Shown here one piece after another: positions 54,546 to 60,878 of a DNA stretch of 60,878 bases (within the stretch, counting starts at the first letter, position 1; every line of letters starts with the position of its first letter). Source of the DNA: Candidatus Eiseniibacteriota bacterium (lineage in GTDB: Bacteria > Joyebacterota > Joyebacteria > Joyebacterales > Joyebacteraceae); assembly GCA_030609365.1 (NCBI GenBank), contig JAUWCJ010000004.1, positions 1 to 60,878 on the forward strand, read 5' to 3'. The notes under the pieces are model-generated. The model made no database searches, was not told the DNA's origin, and was given only the letters and a program-made list of their open reading frames with translations. The position numbers and the translations under genes were made by a program.

Positions 54546-55592
54546 TTGTCCAAGGAAGAGATCTACAGGCTGACGCAGAAGGTGCGCTGCTCCGGCTGAG
54601 CGTCGAAACTGGGTCCGGAGGATCTGGCTAGCGTGCTGTCGAAGCTTCCGCCTGTCGTCGACCCGCGGGCGATGGTCTCGTCCGGTACCGTCGACGATGC
54701 CGGTGTGTACCGCCTGAGCGACGACACGGCGCTCGTGGTCACGCTGGATTTCTTCACGCCCGTCGTGGATGACGCGCGGGACTACGGGCGTATCGCAGCC
54801 GCGAACTCGCTCTCAGACGTTTATGCGATGGGAGGAACTCCGCTCGTCGCTCTCAATATCGTCTGTTTCCCGGACGGAGAGCTTCCGATGCCGGTGATGA
54901 CGGAGATACTCCTGGGAAGCAACGAGAAGGTCGTGGAGGCCGGCGCTCTGGTGCTGGGCGGTCATTCGGTCAGCGACCGTGAGCTCAAGTTCGGACTGGC
55001 GGTAGTGGGCACGGTGAACCCCGGGCGGGTCGTGTCGAACGCCAACGCCCGCGTCGGGGACGTGCTGGTACTGACGAAACCGATCGGAGTCGGCGTGCTC
55101 GCCACCGCGCTCAAGGAGGACGAGCTGCCTCCCGAGGGCGTCGCGATCATCACCGAGCTCATGGCCACACTGAACAGGGCGGCTTCTGAGGCGATGCTCG
55201 AGGCCGGGGCGACGGCCGCGACCGACGTCACGGGATTCGGCCTGGTCGGACACGCCAGCGAGCTGGCGGACGCGAGCGGCGTGACGCTCGAGATCGCCGT
55301 CCTTGACGTGCCGCTCGTCGAGGGTGCCAGGCAGGCCATCGAGAGAGGGCTGGCGCCGGGAGGTCTGTTCTCGAACCAGCACTACTACAGCACGTTTGTC
55401 GAGTCCCGGACTCGGGCCGACGGGCGCACGGTGGAACTGATGTATGACCCGCAGACCTCGGGCGGGCTTCTGGTCGCTCTTCCCGAGGGCAGCTACAGCG
55501 CGTTCGATCGTGCGCTGAGCGCGAGAGGTGGTAGTAGCCGGGTCATCGGACGTGTTGTGGACAGAGCGGATCGCGCAGTGATCCTGACGTAG
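54546..55592 (+). CDS. selD: Selenide, water dikinase with selenocysteine at residue 18 (in-frame UGA)
   Basis: 348 residues from TTG 54546 (GGAG seven bases upstream), reading through TGA 54597-54599. The N-terminus is SKEEIYRLTQKVRCSG-U-ASKLGPEDLASVL: the SelD catalytic Cys/Sec site followed by the catalytic lysine and GPEDL. Downstream: VTLDFFTPVVDDARDYGRIAAANSLSDVYAMGGTPLVALNIVCFP, LVLGGHSVSD, TDVTGFGLVGHASELA and YDPQTSGGLL, all SelD blocks. Conventional calling would begin at GTG 54633 and lose the active site. A SECIS-like hairpin lies 10 nt after the UGA. It makes selenophosphate from selenide and ATP. Confidence 0.93.
54609..54627 (+). promoter_or_regulatory. Bacterial SECIS-like hairpin in selD
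   Basis: 5' arm CTGGGTC (54609-54615), loop CGGAG, 3' arm GATCTGG (54621-54627): seven pairs, three of them G-T. The apical loop starts 17 nt after the UGA and has a G in its first two bases, matching the published bacterial SECIS constraints. Folding has been done by eye. Confidence 0.6.
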
Positions 55593-55645
55593 GCGGGCCG
55601 AAGCTTGGGCTCGCCCATAGGATGCGTCCGGCAGCGAATTCGCGT

Positions 55646-55743
55646 GGGGATGGATAGGTCCTGGTGGGCCTCGAGGGCTTCAAACCCTTTGTCTGGCGGC
55701 TGATCCCGTCCGGGGTGGGTTCGATTCCCACACATTCCCGCCA
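55646..55743 (+). tRNA. selC: tRNA-Sec (anticodon TCA)
   Basis: 98 nt including an encoded CCA (55741-55743) with discriminator G. Acceptor arm 55646-55653 pairs with 55732-55739 (seven good pairs, one a G-T, then G-A). The D arm has the Sec-specific long 6-bp stem and four-base loop (56-61 with 66-71, loop TGGT, last two digits). The anticodon loop is CT-TCA-AA (anticodon 55680-55682) on a 5-bp stem. A long variable arm (93-96, 97-99 with 106-108, 110-113) follows, then a perfect T arm GTGGG-TTCGATT-CCCAC. It decodes the UGA in selD. Confidence 0.95.
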
Positions 55744-55791
55744 ACGTTTGTCCGAAGGTCGCAGTCTAATTCACACGGAAGGGACTGTTCA

Positions 55792-56763
55792 ATGCGAGCT
55801 CTTGTGCTTCTGTCCGGCGGGCTTGACAGTATCCTGGCGGTGCGCCTTCTGCAGGAGCAGGGCATCGAGGTGATCGGTATCAGCTTCGTGTCCTCGTTCT
55901 TCGATGCCGAGAAGGCCGAGAAGAGCGCCCAGGAGGCGGGCATCGAACTTGTGGTGATCGACATCAGCGAGGACATACTCCGGCTGATCGAGGCTCCCAA
56001 GTACGGGTTCGGGAGGAACATGAACCCGTGCATCGACTGTCACGCTCTCATGGTCGGGCGCGCGGCCGAGCGCATGAAGGAACTGGGAGCGTCGTTCATC
56101 GCCACCGGCGAGGTGGTCGGCCAGCGGCCGAAGTCCCAGATGCGTTACGGCCTCGAGGCCGTCGAACGGGAGGCGAATATCAAGGGGTACCTGCTCCGCC
56201 CGCTCTCCGCGAAGCTGCTTCAACCGACGATCCCGGAGACTGAGGGGTGGGTCGATCGAGAGAAACTGCTTGGGCTGCACGGACGGACGAGGAAGCCACA
56301 GATGGGGCTGGCGGAACGCTTCGGCGTCAAGGAATACGAGTCGCCTGCCGGAGGGTGTCTTCTCACTGACGAGAACTTCGCCCGGGCCATGCGCGACCTC
56401 AAGGATCACGAGGGGCTGAGCGACCCCGGGGTCAGGCTTCTTTCGATCGGCAGGCAGTTCAGGTTGTCCGATCGGGCCAAGCTCGCCGTCGGGCGGAACC
56501 ACGCTGAGAACGAGAGATTGTTCTCGCTCGGTCTGCCGCATGCGCTCTACGTCAAGGCGATCGGATGCAGGGGCCCCGTGGGTGTCATCACCGGTGCGCC
56601 CTTGCCTGCGGACGAGCAGCTTGCGGGTGGGGTGGTTGCGAGGTACGCTGATACGGGTGAAGCCGAGAGCATCACCGTTGAGATCAGGAGCGACGCCGGG
56701 GCGCGCACGGTGGAGGTCGTGCCTCTGACGTCGAGGGAAGTCAGGGGGCTGGCGGTCAAGTGA
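55792..56763 (+). CDS. PP-loop ATPase, ThiI/MnmA-like, linked to the selenium cluster
   Basis: 323 residues. N-terminal PP-loop RALVLLSGGLDSILAVRLL, then NPCIDCHALMVGRAAERMKELGASFIATGEVVGQRPKSQM, and a late cysteine motif ESPAGGCLLTD. The last ~140 residues recall the NFACT-R-type C-terminus of a family often annotated tRNA thiolation-like. PP-loops with Cys pairs usually adenylate an RNA or protein for thiolation or selenation. Its position 48 bp after tRNA-Sec and near SelD suggests sulfur/selenium tRNA chemistry, but the substrate is unknown. Confidence 0.78.
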   Translation: MRALVLLSGGLDSILAVRLLQEQGIEVIGISFVSSFFDAEKAEKSAQEAGIELVVIDISEDILRLIEAPKYGFGRNMNPCIDCHALMVGRAAERMKELGASFIATGEVVGQRPKSQMRYGLEAVEREANIKGYLLRPLSAKLLQPTIPETEGWVDREKLLGLHGRTRKPQMGLAERFGVKEYESPAGGCLLTDENFARAMRDLKDHEGLSDPGVRLLSIGRQFRLSDRAKLAVGRNHAENERLFSLGLPHALYVKAIGCRGPVGVITGAPLPADEQLAGGVVARYADTGEAESITVEIRSDAGARTVEVVPLTSREVRGLAVK

Positions 56764-57290
56764 TGAGGCGCGCAGGAATTCGGGCGGTAGCCGTAGCGGG
56801 CATACTGGCCGTGTCTTTTCCGGCGATCTCGGGAGCGGTGGGCGACAGCACGCCGTCGCGTCAGGGTGGTCCTGACACGACCGGTGCAAGCGGGCCCAGC
56901 GGCGCGACCGCCATGACGGCCTCCGCGGTGTATCCGGGGCTGGGACAGCTGCTGAACGGGACGGAGTACAAGGCCGCGATCGTCTGCGCGGTGGAGACCT
57001 TCCTCGTGGCCGGCCTCGTTGTCGAGGACCGGCGCGCGCGGAACTCATTCAGACTCTACAAGCAGACGAGCGACGAGCGGTACTACGACGAGTACTCGAA
57101 GCACTTCGACAACAGGCAGACGCTAGTCTGGTGGGCCGCCATCGCGGCGCTCTACGGTCTGGTGGACGCCTACGTGGACGCGCATCTGGTGGGCTTCGAT
57201 GACCCCGCGGTCCCTCACGTGGAGAGTTCCTTCGGAGGGGACGGCGCAGGCGGCGGGGAGTTCCGCGTCGGCCTGGCATTCAGATTCTAG
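56763..57290 (+). CDS. DUF5683-like membrane protein
   Basis: 175 residues from ATG 56763 (stop-start TGATG with the PP-loop gene). A signal-like helix (AVAVAGILAVSFPAISGAVG) is followed by AVYPGLGQLLNGTEYKAAIVCAVETFLVAGLVVEDRRAR, the SxxxPGxGQxxNxxxxK motif of the DUF5683 family of FCB bacteria, and one further helix (TLVWWAAIAALYGLVDAYVDAHLVGF). The function is unknown; family members are common in envelope gene clusters. A short Gly-rich tail ends FRVGLAFRF, reminiscent of outer-membrane terminal strands. Confidence 0.72.
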   Translation: MRRAGIRAVAVAGILAVSFPAISGAVGDSTPSRQGGPDTTGASGPSGATAMTASAVYPGLGQLLNGTEYKAAIVCAVETFLVAGLVVEDRRARNSFRLYKQTSDERYYDEYSKHFDNRQTLVWWAAIAALYGLVDAYVDAHLVGFDDPAVPHVESSFGGDGAGGGEFRVGLAFRF

Positions 57291-57340
57291 ACTGAGAAAC
57301 CATGAGGCTCGCACTTCGAGCGGGCGAGGAGGTAGGCAGG

Positions 57341-57997
57341 ATGGGGAAGAAGGCGGGCACATCTGCGAAGAAGACAGGCACATCTGCGAAAAGGGCCAAG
57401 CGGAAGAACGCCTTCCGCGATTTCGTCGAGACGGTCGTCACCGCGGTCGTGCTAGCCCTCATCCTCAGGGCCTTCGTCGTCCAGACGTTCAGGATCCCAT
57501 CGGGCTCGATGGAGGACACTCTGCTTGTCGGCGACTTCCTCATCGTCAACAAGTTCATCTACGGCATCAAGGTCCCGTTCACCGACAATCGGCTGCCCGG
57601 CATCCGGGAGCCGCGCTATGGCGACGTCATCGTCTTCCAGTATCCGAACTCCGACCCGCGTGCCCGGAAGGAGAACTACGTCAAGCGCTGCGTCGGGACC
57701 GCGGGAGACATCATCGAACTCAAGAACAACGTCCTCTACCTGAACGGTGAGCGGAAGGACGAGAGCTTCATCAAGCTCAAGCCGCCGACGCCGCGCTGGG
57801 CCGACTACGGGCCCATCAAGGTCCCTGAAGGGTCCCTCTTCATGATGGGGGACAACAGGAACTGGAGCGCCGACAGCCGCGACTGGGGCTTCCTGGACAC
57901 GACCCACATGAAGGGCAAGGCCCTCGCCATCAACTGGTCCTGGGACGGCAAGACAAAACGGCCGCGCTTCGAGCGGCTCTTCGACGCCATTCGCTGA
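57341..57997 (+). CDS. lepB: Signal peptidase I
   Basis: 218 residues from ATG 57341 (GAGGAGGTAGGCAGG upstream); ATG 57302 is an alternative. A Lys/Ala-rich N-terminus contains two near repeats (KKAGTSAKK, KTGTSAKRA) before the single helix TVVTAVVLALILRAFVVQ. Catalytic Ser in RIPSGSMEDTLLVGDF, catalytic Lys in RKENYVKRCVGTAGD, and GDNRNWSADSRDWGF. It removes N-terminal signals of exported proteins. Confidence 0.95.
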   Translation: MGKKAGTSAKKTGTSAKRAKRKNAFRDFVETVVTAVVLALILRAFVVQTFRIPSGSMEDTLLVGDFLIVNKFIYGIKVPFTDNRLPGIREPRYGDVIVFQYPNSDPRARKENYVKRCVGTAGDIIELKNNVLYLNGERKDESFIKLKPPTPRWADYGPIKVPEGSLFMMGDNRNWSADSRDWGFLDTTHMKGKALAINWSWDGKTKRPRFERLFDAIR

Positions 57998-58032
57998 CGC
58001 CACAAGAGCTCCTATCCCGCGCCCCTTTCAGC

Positions 58033-58061
58033 TTGACACCCGACTCGCGTCGCGTTATCTT
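58033..58061 (+). promoter_or_regulatory. hrcA-grpE-dnaK promoter
   Basis: Perfect TTGACA (58033-58038), 17-bp spacer and TATCTT (58056-58061, four of six). The start predicted at ~58067 coincides with the first base of the CIRCE operator. Confidence 0.7.
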
Positions 58062-58066
58062 GCGCC

Positions 58067-58093
58067 TTAGCACTCTTATAAGGAGAGTGCTAA
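58067..58093 (+). promoter_or_regulatory. CIRCE operator (HrcA-binding site)
   Basis: TTAGCACTC (58067-58075), nine bases (TTATAAGGA), then GAGTGCTAA (58085-58093): a perfect match to the CIRCE consensus. It overlaps the predicted transcription start, so HrcA binding would block initiation, giving autorepression relieved by heat. Confidence 0.96.
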
Positions 58094-58120
58094 GGACGAG
58101 TCGCAAGGAGCGAGCCCGGC

Positions 58121-59149
58121 GTGCACGGAGTCGAACTTACCGACAGAGAGAGCACCATACTGCAGTCGGTCATCGAGGGCTACGTCAAGGAGGCGAAGCC
58201 CGTCAGCTCGAGTGCCGTCGTGCGCATGAGCTCGGTCAGCCTGAGCTCCGCCACGGTCAGAAACGTCATGCGCGCGCTGGAAGAGAAGGGGCTCATACTC
58301 CAGCCTCACACCTCCGCCGGGCGCATTCCGACGGACCTGGGCTACCGCTACTACGTCGACAATCTGGTCAAGCCCGCCGGTCTGACTCCCGGTGAGCGGA
58401 AGGCGATCGGAAACGAGCTTGCCAAGCTCGTGCACTGTGACCTCGCGACCGTACTCGCAGGGATATCTCACATGGTCAGTGAGGCCTCCAGGGAGATGGC
58501 CGTCGCGGTCGCTCCCTCCGGAGGGGGACAGGTCATCGAGCAGGTGGCGCTCGTCGCCATCGGTGCGGGCCGGATCATGGCGGTCGTGGCCACGGACGTC
58601 GGCCCGACACGGACCGCCGTTCTTACAACGGACGGCACGTTCCACAGGACCGAGGTATCGAAGGCAGCCGACCTTCTGAACGAGTGGCTGCGCGGCGTGA
58701 CGCTCTCCGAGGCTTCCGCAACGATCCTCAAGCGGTTCGCGGAACAGGACCCGGCGCCGGATGGGTGGTTGGGCGGACTGCTGGACGGAGTTCGCGTCTT
58801 CCTGAGCCCCGGCGGAAGCGAGCGCATCCACTACGAGGGCGCCCGCTACATCTTCCGTCATCCGGAGTTCTCGACCGATGCGTCTTCGCTGGGGGAGATC
58901 CTGGACAGCGAAGAGACGCTCGCCGACGTCGTCCGCGGCCCGGTCAGAGCGGCCGAGGTGCGGGTGGTCATCGGGGCCGAGAACGTCTGCAGCGGCATGA
59001 ACCGAATGTCCCTTGTAGCGGGCACATACAGGATCGGCGGCGTAGTGGGCCGCATGGGTGTGATCGGACCGACGCGGATGAAATACCCGAGACTGATAGG
59101 TCTTGTCGGGTACTTCTCGAAGGTGCTCGACGACCTGCTCGCGGAGTAG
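58121..59149 (+). CDS. hrcA: Heat-inducible transcription repressor HrcA
   Basis: 342 residues from GTG 58121 (AAGGAG upstream). N-terminal winged helix ELTDRESTILQSVIEGYVKEAKPVSSSAVVR, VSLSSATVRNVMRALEEKGLILQPHTSAGRIPTDLGYRYYVDNL; the C-terminal dimerisation domain ends in GVIGPTRMKYPRLIGLVGYFSKVLDDLL. It represses its own operon through the CIRCE site 28 bp upstream and is usually activated by GroE. Confidence 0.96.
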   Translation: MHGVELTDRESTILQSVIEGYVKEAKPVSSSAVVRMSSVSLSSATVRNVMRALEEKGLILQPHTSAGRIPTDLGYRYYVDNLVKPAGLTPGERKAIGNELAKLVHCDLATVLAGISHMVSEASREMAVAVAPSGGGQVIEQVALVAIGAGRIMAVVATDVGPTRTAVLTTDGTFHRTEVSKAADLLNEWLRGVTLSEASATILKRFAEQDPAPDGWLGGLLDGVRVFLSPGGSERIHYEGARYIFRHPEFSTDASSLGEILDSEETLADVVRGPVRAAEVRVVIGAENVCSGMNRMSLVAGTYRIGGVVGRMGVIGPTRMKYPRLIGLVGYFSKVLDDLLAE

Positions 59150-59188
59150 GCACTATACCCTACGACTGAGGGAGTTCGACTCACAGAT

Positions 59189-59758
59189 ATGACGAAGAAG
59201 AAACGGAAGGAAGAGGAACAGCCGGATGTGACGCGCGACCCGTCACACGATGCCGGCGACGCGGCGCTCGCCGGGGCACCGGGTCCCGACGGCCGGAGGG
59301 TTCCGGCTGAGATCGAGGACCTGAGGGCCGAGCTGGATGAGAGCAACGGCAAGTGGCTGAGGGCTCTGGCGGACCTCGACAACTACAGGAAGCGCGTGGA
59401 GAGAGACAGGCGCAGGTGGTCGGGGGCGGCGCGCGAGGAGATAATCCTCGACCTGCTCGACGTCGTGGATAACTTCGAGAGGGCGCTCGCCTGTGAAGAC
59501 ACGAATGGCTCTTCCACGGGCGGTTCCCTGAGAGAGGGCGTCGAGCTCATTCTCAAGCAGCTGGCGGACGTTCTCAGGAAGCACGGCGTAACGCCGATAG
59601 AGACTCGGGCGTGCGAGTTCGATCCCAACTTCCACGAGGCCGTGGGCCACGTGGAATCCGCCGAGCACGACCCGGATCACGTTGTCGAAGAGACCCAGAG
59701 AGGGTATCTGCTGGGAGATAAGCTGCTTCGCTGTTCGAAGGTCATCGTATCAAAGTAA
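59189..59758 (+). CDS. grpE: Nucleotide-exchange factor GrpE
   Basis: 189 residues. A charged, disordered N-terminus, the long coiled-coil (ELDESNGKWLRALADLDNYRKRVERDRRRW), and the C-terminal beta domain with GVTPIETRACEFDPNFHEAVGHVES and YLLGDKLLRCSKVIVSK. It exchanges ADP on DnaK. It lies between hrcA and dnaK in the CIRCE operon. Confidence 0.95.
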   Translation: MTKKKRKEEEQPDVTRDPSHDAGDAALAGAPGPDGRRVPAEIEDLRAELDESNGKWLRALADLDNYRKRVERDRRRWSGAAREEIILDLLDVVDNFERALACEDTNGSSTGGSLREGVELILKQLADVLRKHGVTPIETRACEFDPNFHEAVGHVESAEHDPDHVVEETQRGYLLGDKLLRCSKVIVSK

Positions 59759-59775
59759 CGTAGAGGGCCTCGGGT

Positions 59776-59820
59776 GGTGCGCCGCACGACGCGCGCACCG
59801 GGACGGGCGCTACGCCCGTC
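59776..59820 (+). other. Two tandem perfect hairpins between grpE and dnaK
   Basis: GGTGCGC/GCGCACC (59776-59782 with 59793-59799) and GACGGGCG/CGCCCGTC (59802-59809 with 59813-59820). No T-tract follows; dnaK starts 31 bp later. Might set RNA processing or differential stability. Confidence 0.5.
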
Positions 59821-59851
59821 TGCTTGCGGCCCTAAAGGAGGACACACTGAT

Positions 59852-60878
59852 ATGAGCAAGGTCATAGGAATCGATCTGGGTACGACGAACTCGTGCGTGG
59901 CAGTGATGGAAGGTGGTGAGGCCACCGTCATCCCCAGCCCAGAGGGTGCGCGCACGACGCCCTCGGTCGTCGCGTTCACGAAGAAGGGTGAGAGGCTGGT
60001 CGGGCAGGTCGCCAAGCGTCAGGCCGTAACGAACCCGGAGAACACCATCTCCTCCATCAAGCGCTTCATGGGTAGACGGTACAATGAGGTGAACGAGGAG
60101 ATGGGGCTCGTCCCGTACAAGGTCTCGAAGAACGACGCCGGCGACGTCAGGGTCGAGGCTCTCGGCAAGTCGTATGCGCCGGCGGAGATATCGGCGATGA
60201 TCCTGACCGCCATGAAGAAGGCGGCCGAGGAGCACCTGGGCGAGAAGGTCGAGCGTGCCGTCGTCACCGTTCCGGCCTACTTCAACGACTCGCAGCGGCA
60301 GGCGACCAAGGACGCCGGGAAGATCGCCGGCCTCGAGGTCCTTCGCATCATCAACGAGCCGACCGCGGCATCGCTCGCGTACGGGCTCGACAAGAAGGGG
60401 CAGGAGAAGATCGCCGTCTATGACTTCGGCGGCGGGACGTTCGACATCTCGATCCTCGAGATCGACGAGGGGCTCGTCAAGGTGCTGGCCACCAACGGCG
60501 ACACGCACCTGGGTGGCGACAACCTCGACCAGCGGGTGATGGACTGGATCGCCGACGAGTTCAAGAAGGACAACGGCATCGATCTCCGCGGTGACGCCAT
60601 GGCTCTGCAGCGGCTCAAGGAGGCGGCCGAGAAGGCCAAGTGCGAGCTGTCCTCAACGCTTGAGACCGACATCAACCTCCCATTCATCACGGCGGATCAG
60701 AGCGGTCCGAAGCACCTCGTCATGAAGCTGACCCGCGCGAAGCTCGAGTCCCTGGTCGGGGATCTGGTCGACAGGACGACCGGGCCGTGCAAGAAGGCGC
60801 TGGCGGACGCCGGCGTCGCCCCCGCCGACATCAACGAGGTCGTGCTCGTCGGTGGGACGACACGCATGCCGGCTGTTC
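59852..60878 (+). CDS. dnaK: Chaperone DnaK (3' partial)
   Basis: 342 residues are present, cut by the window edge. ATG 59852 is preceded by AAAGGAGG. It opens [22 protein letters not shown]; further ATPase-domain blocks are [45 protein letters not shown] and [15 protein letters not shown], reading to [13 protein letters not shown]. Hsp70 ATPase that folds proteins with GrpE and DnaJ. It closes the CIRCE-controlled operon seen here; dnaJ probably follows. Confidence 0.97.
   Translation, partial: MSKVIGIDLGTTNSCVAVMEGGEATVIPSPEGARTTPSVVAFTKKGERLVGQVAKRQAVTNPENTISSIKRFMGRRYNEVNEEMGLVPYKVSKNDAGDVRVEALGKSYAPAEISAMILTAMKKAAEEHLGEKVERAVVTVPAYFNDSQRQATKDAGKIAGLEVLRIINEPTAASLAYGLDKKGQEKIAVYDFGGGTFDISILEIDEGLVKVLATNGDTHLGGDNLDQRVMDWIADEFKKDNGIDLRGDAMALQRLKEAAEKAKCELSSTLETDINLPFITADQSGPKHLVMKLTRAKLESLVGDLVDRTTGPCKKALADAGVAPADINEVVLVGGTTRMPAV

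Noticed and set aside
55493-55744. Minus-strand ORF with a GNRTHPGRDQPPDKGFEA-like translation, and related ORFs across the same stretch
   Set aside because: It is the antisense shadow of tRNA-Sec (55646-55743); such translations are a well-known false protein family over tRNA genes.

Overview
The window is GC-rich, densely coded chromosomal DNA from a Gram-negative bacterium. It has an LptD homologue, lipoproteins, an SLBB-type polysaccharide exporter and signal peptidase I. Three features point to the FCB side of the tree (Bacteroidetes/Chlorobi/Fibrobacteres and related uncultured candidate phyla). These are a PNPFNP...GIYFYRL...K-type C-terminal sorting domain, a PorX-like response regulator with a PglZ domain next to a matching histidine kinase, and an OstA-LptD fusion. 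I cannot name the phylum from sequence reading alone. Visible promoters follow the TTGACA-N16-18-TATAAT pattern; start codons include GTG and TTG.

Layout. 1-5902: end of a secreted FG-GAP protein, a DASS transporter, a UspA-like protein, and on the minus strand a large membrane-TPR protein with a small membrane ORF. 5978-7282: an IS481/IS3-like insertion with 19-bp inverted repeats and an 18-bp flanking duplication, inserted between two apparently divergent promoters. 7811-19526: an exopolysaccharide locus (WalJ-like hydrolase, UDP-sugar dehydrogenase, RmlC-like cupin, SLBB export protein, Wzz, Wzx flippase, O-antigen polymerase/ligase and one protein with three glycosyltransferase domains), followed by an epimerase and a WecA-like initiating transferase. 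22064-26309: serS, then the PorY/PorX-like pair. 26324-31070: tsaE, tsaB, rimI, a purine phosphorylase, accD and folC. 31109-36567: sugar ABC ATPase, ROK kinase, OstA-LptD. 36750-40888: HU, NfeD, slipin, RecJ-like nuclease, rsmI. 40957-42758: a phosphatidylinositol-type pair (CDP-alcohol phosphotransferase and inositol-phosphate synthase). 42865-54468: tmk, ctpA, dusB, LysM-TPR lipoprotein, two ECF ATPases, pyrR, TPR lipoprotein, phosphohexomutase, glmS. 54546-56763: a selenium cluster with a UGA-containing selD, tRNA-Sec and a PP-loop protein. 56763-60878: a DUF5683-like protein, lepB, then the CIRCE-controlled hrcA-grpE-dnaK heat-shock operon, cut by the window edge.

How the genes fit together. 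phosphohexomutase and glmS supply amino-sugar phosphate, and the 7.8-22 kb block assembles and exports a surface polysaccharide containing uronic acid and other sugars. PorX/PorY-like regulators, a TPR lipoprotein reminiscent of PorW/SprE, and a cargo protein with a C-terminal sorting domain suggest type IX-like secretion, although no core translocon gene lies here. The most rewarding items are the selenocysteine-containing SelD with its hairpin and tRNA-Sec, which simple ORF calling truncates; the linked PorXY-like pair; the transposon sitting in a divergent promoter; the triple glycosyltransferase; and a probable leaderless dusB. I did not find a wholly novel multi-gene defence or biosynthetic system, and no CRISPR array, prophage or rRNA.
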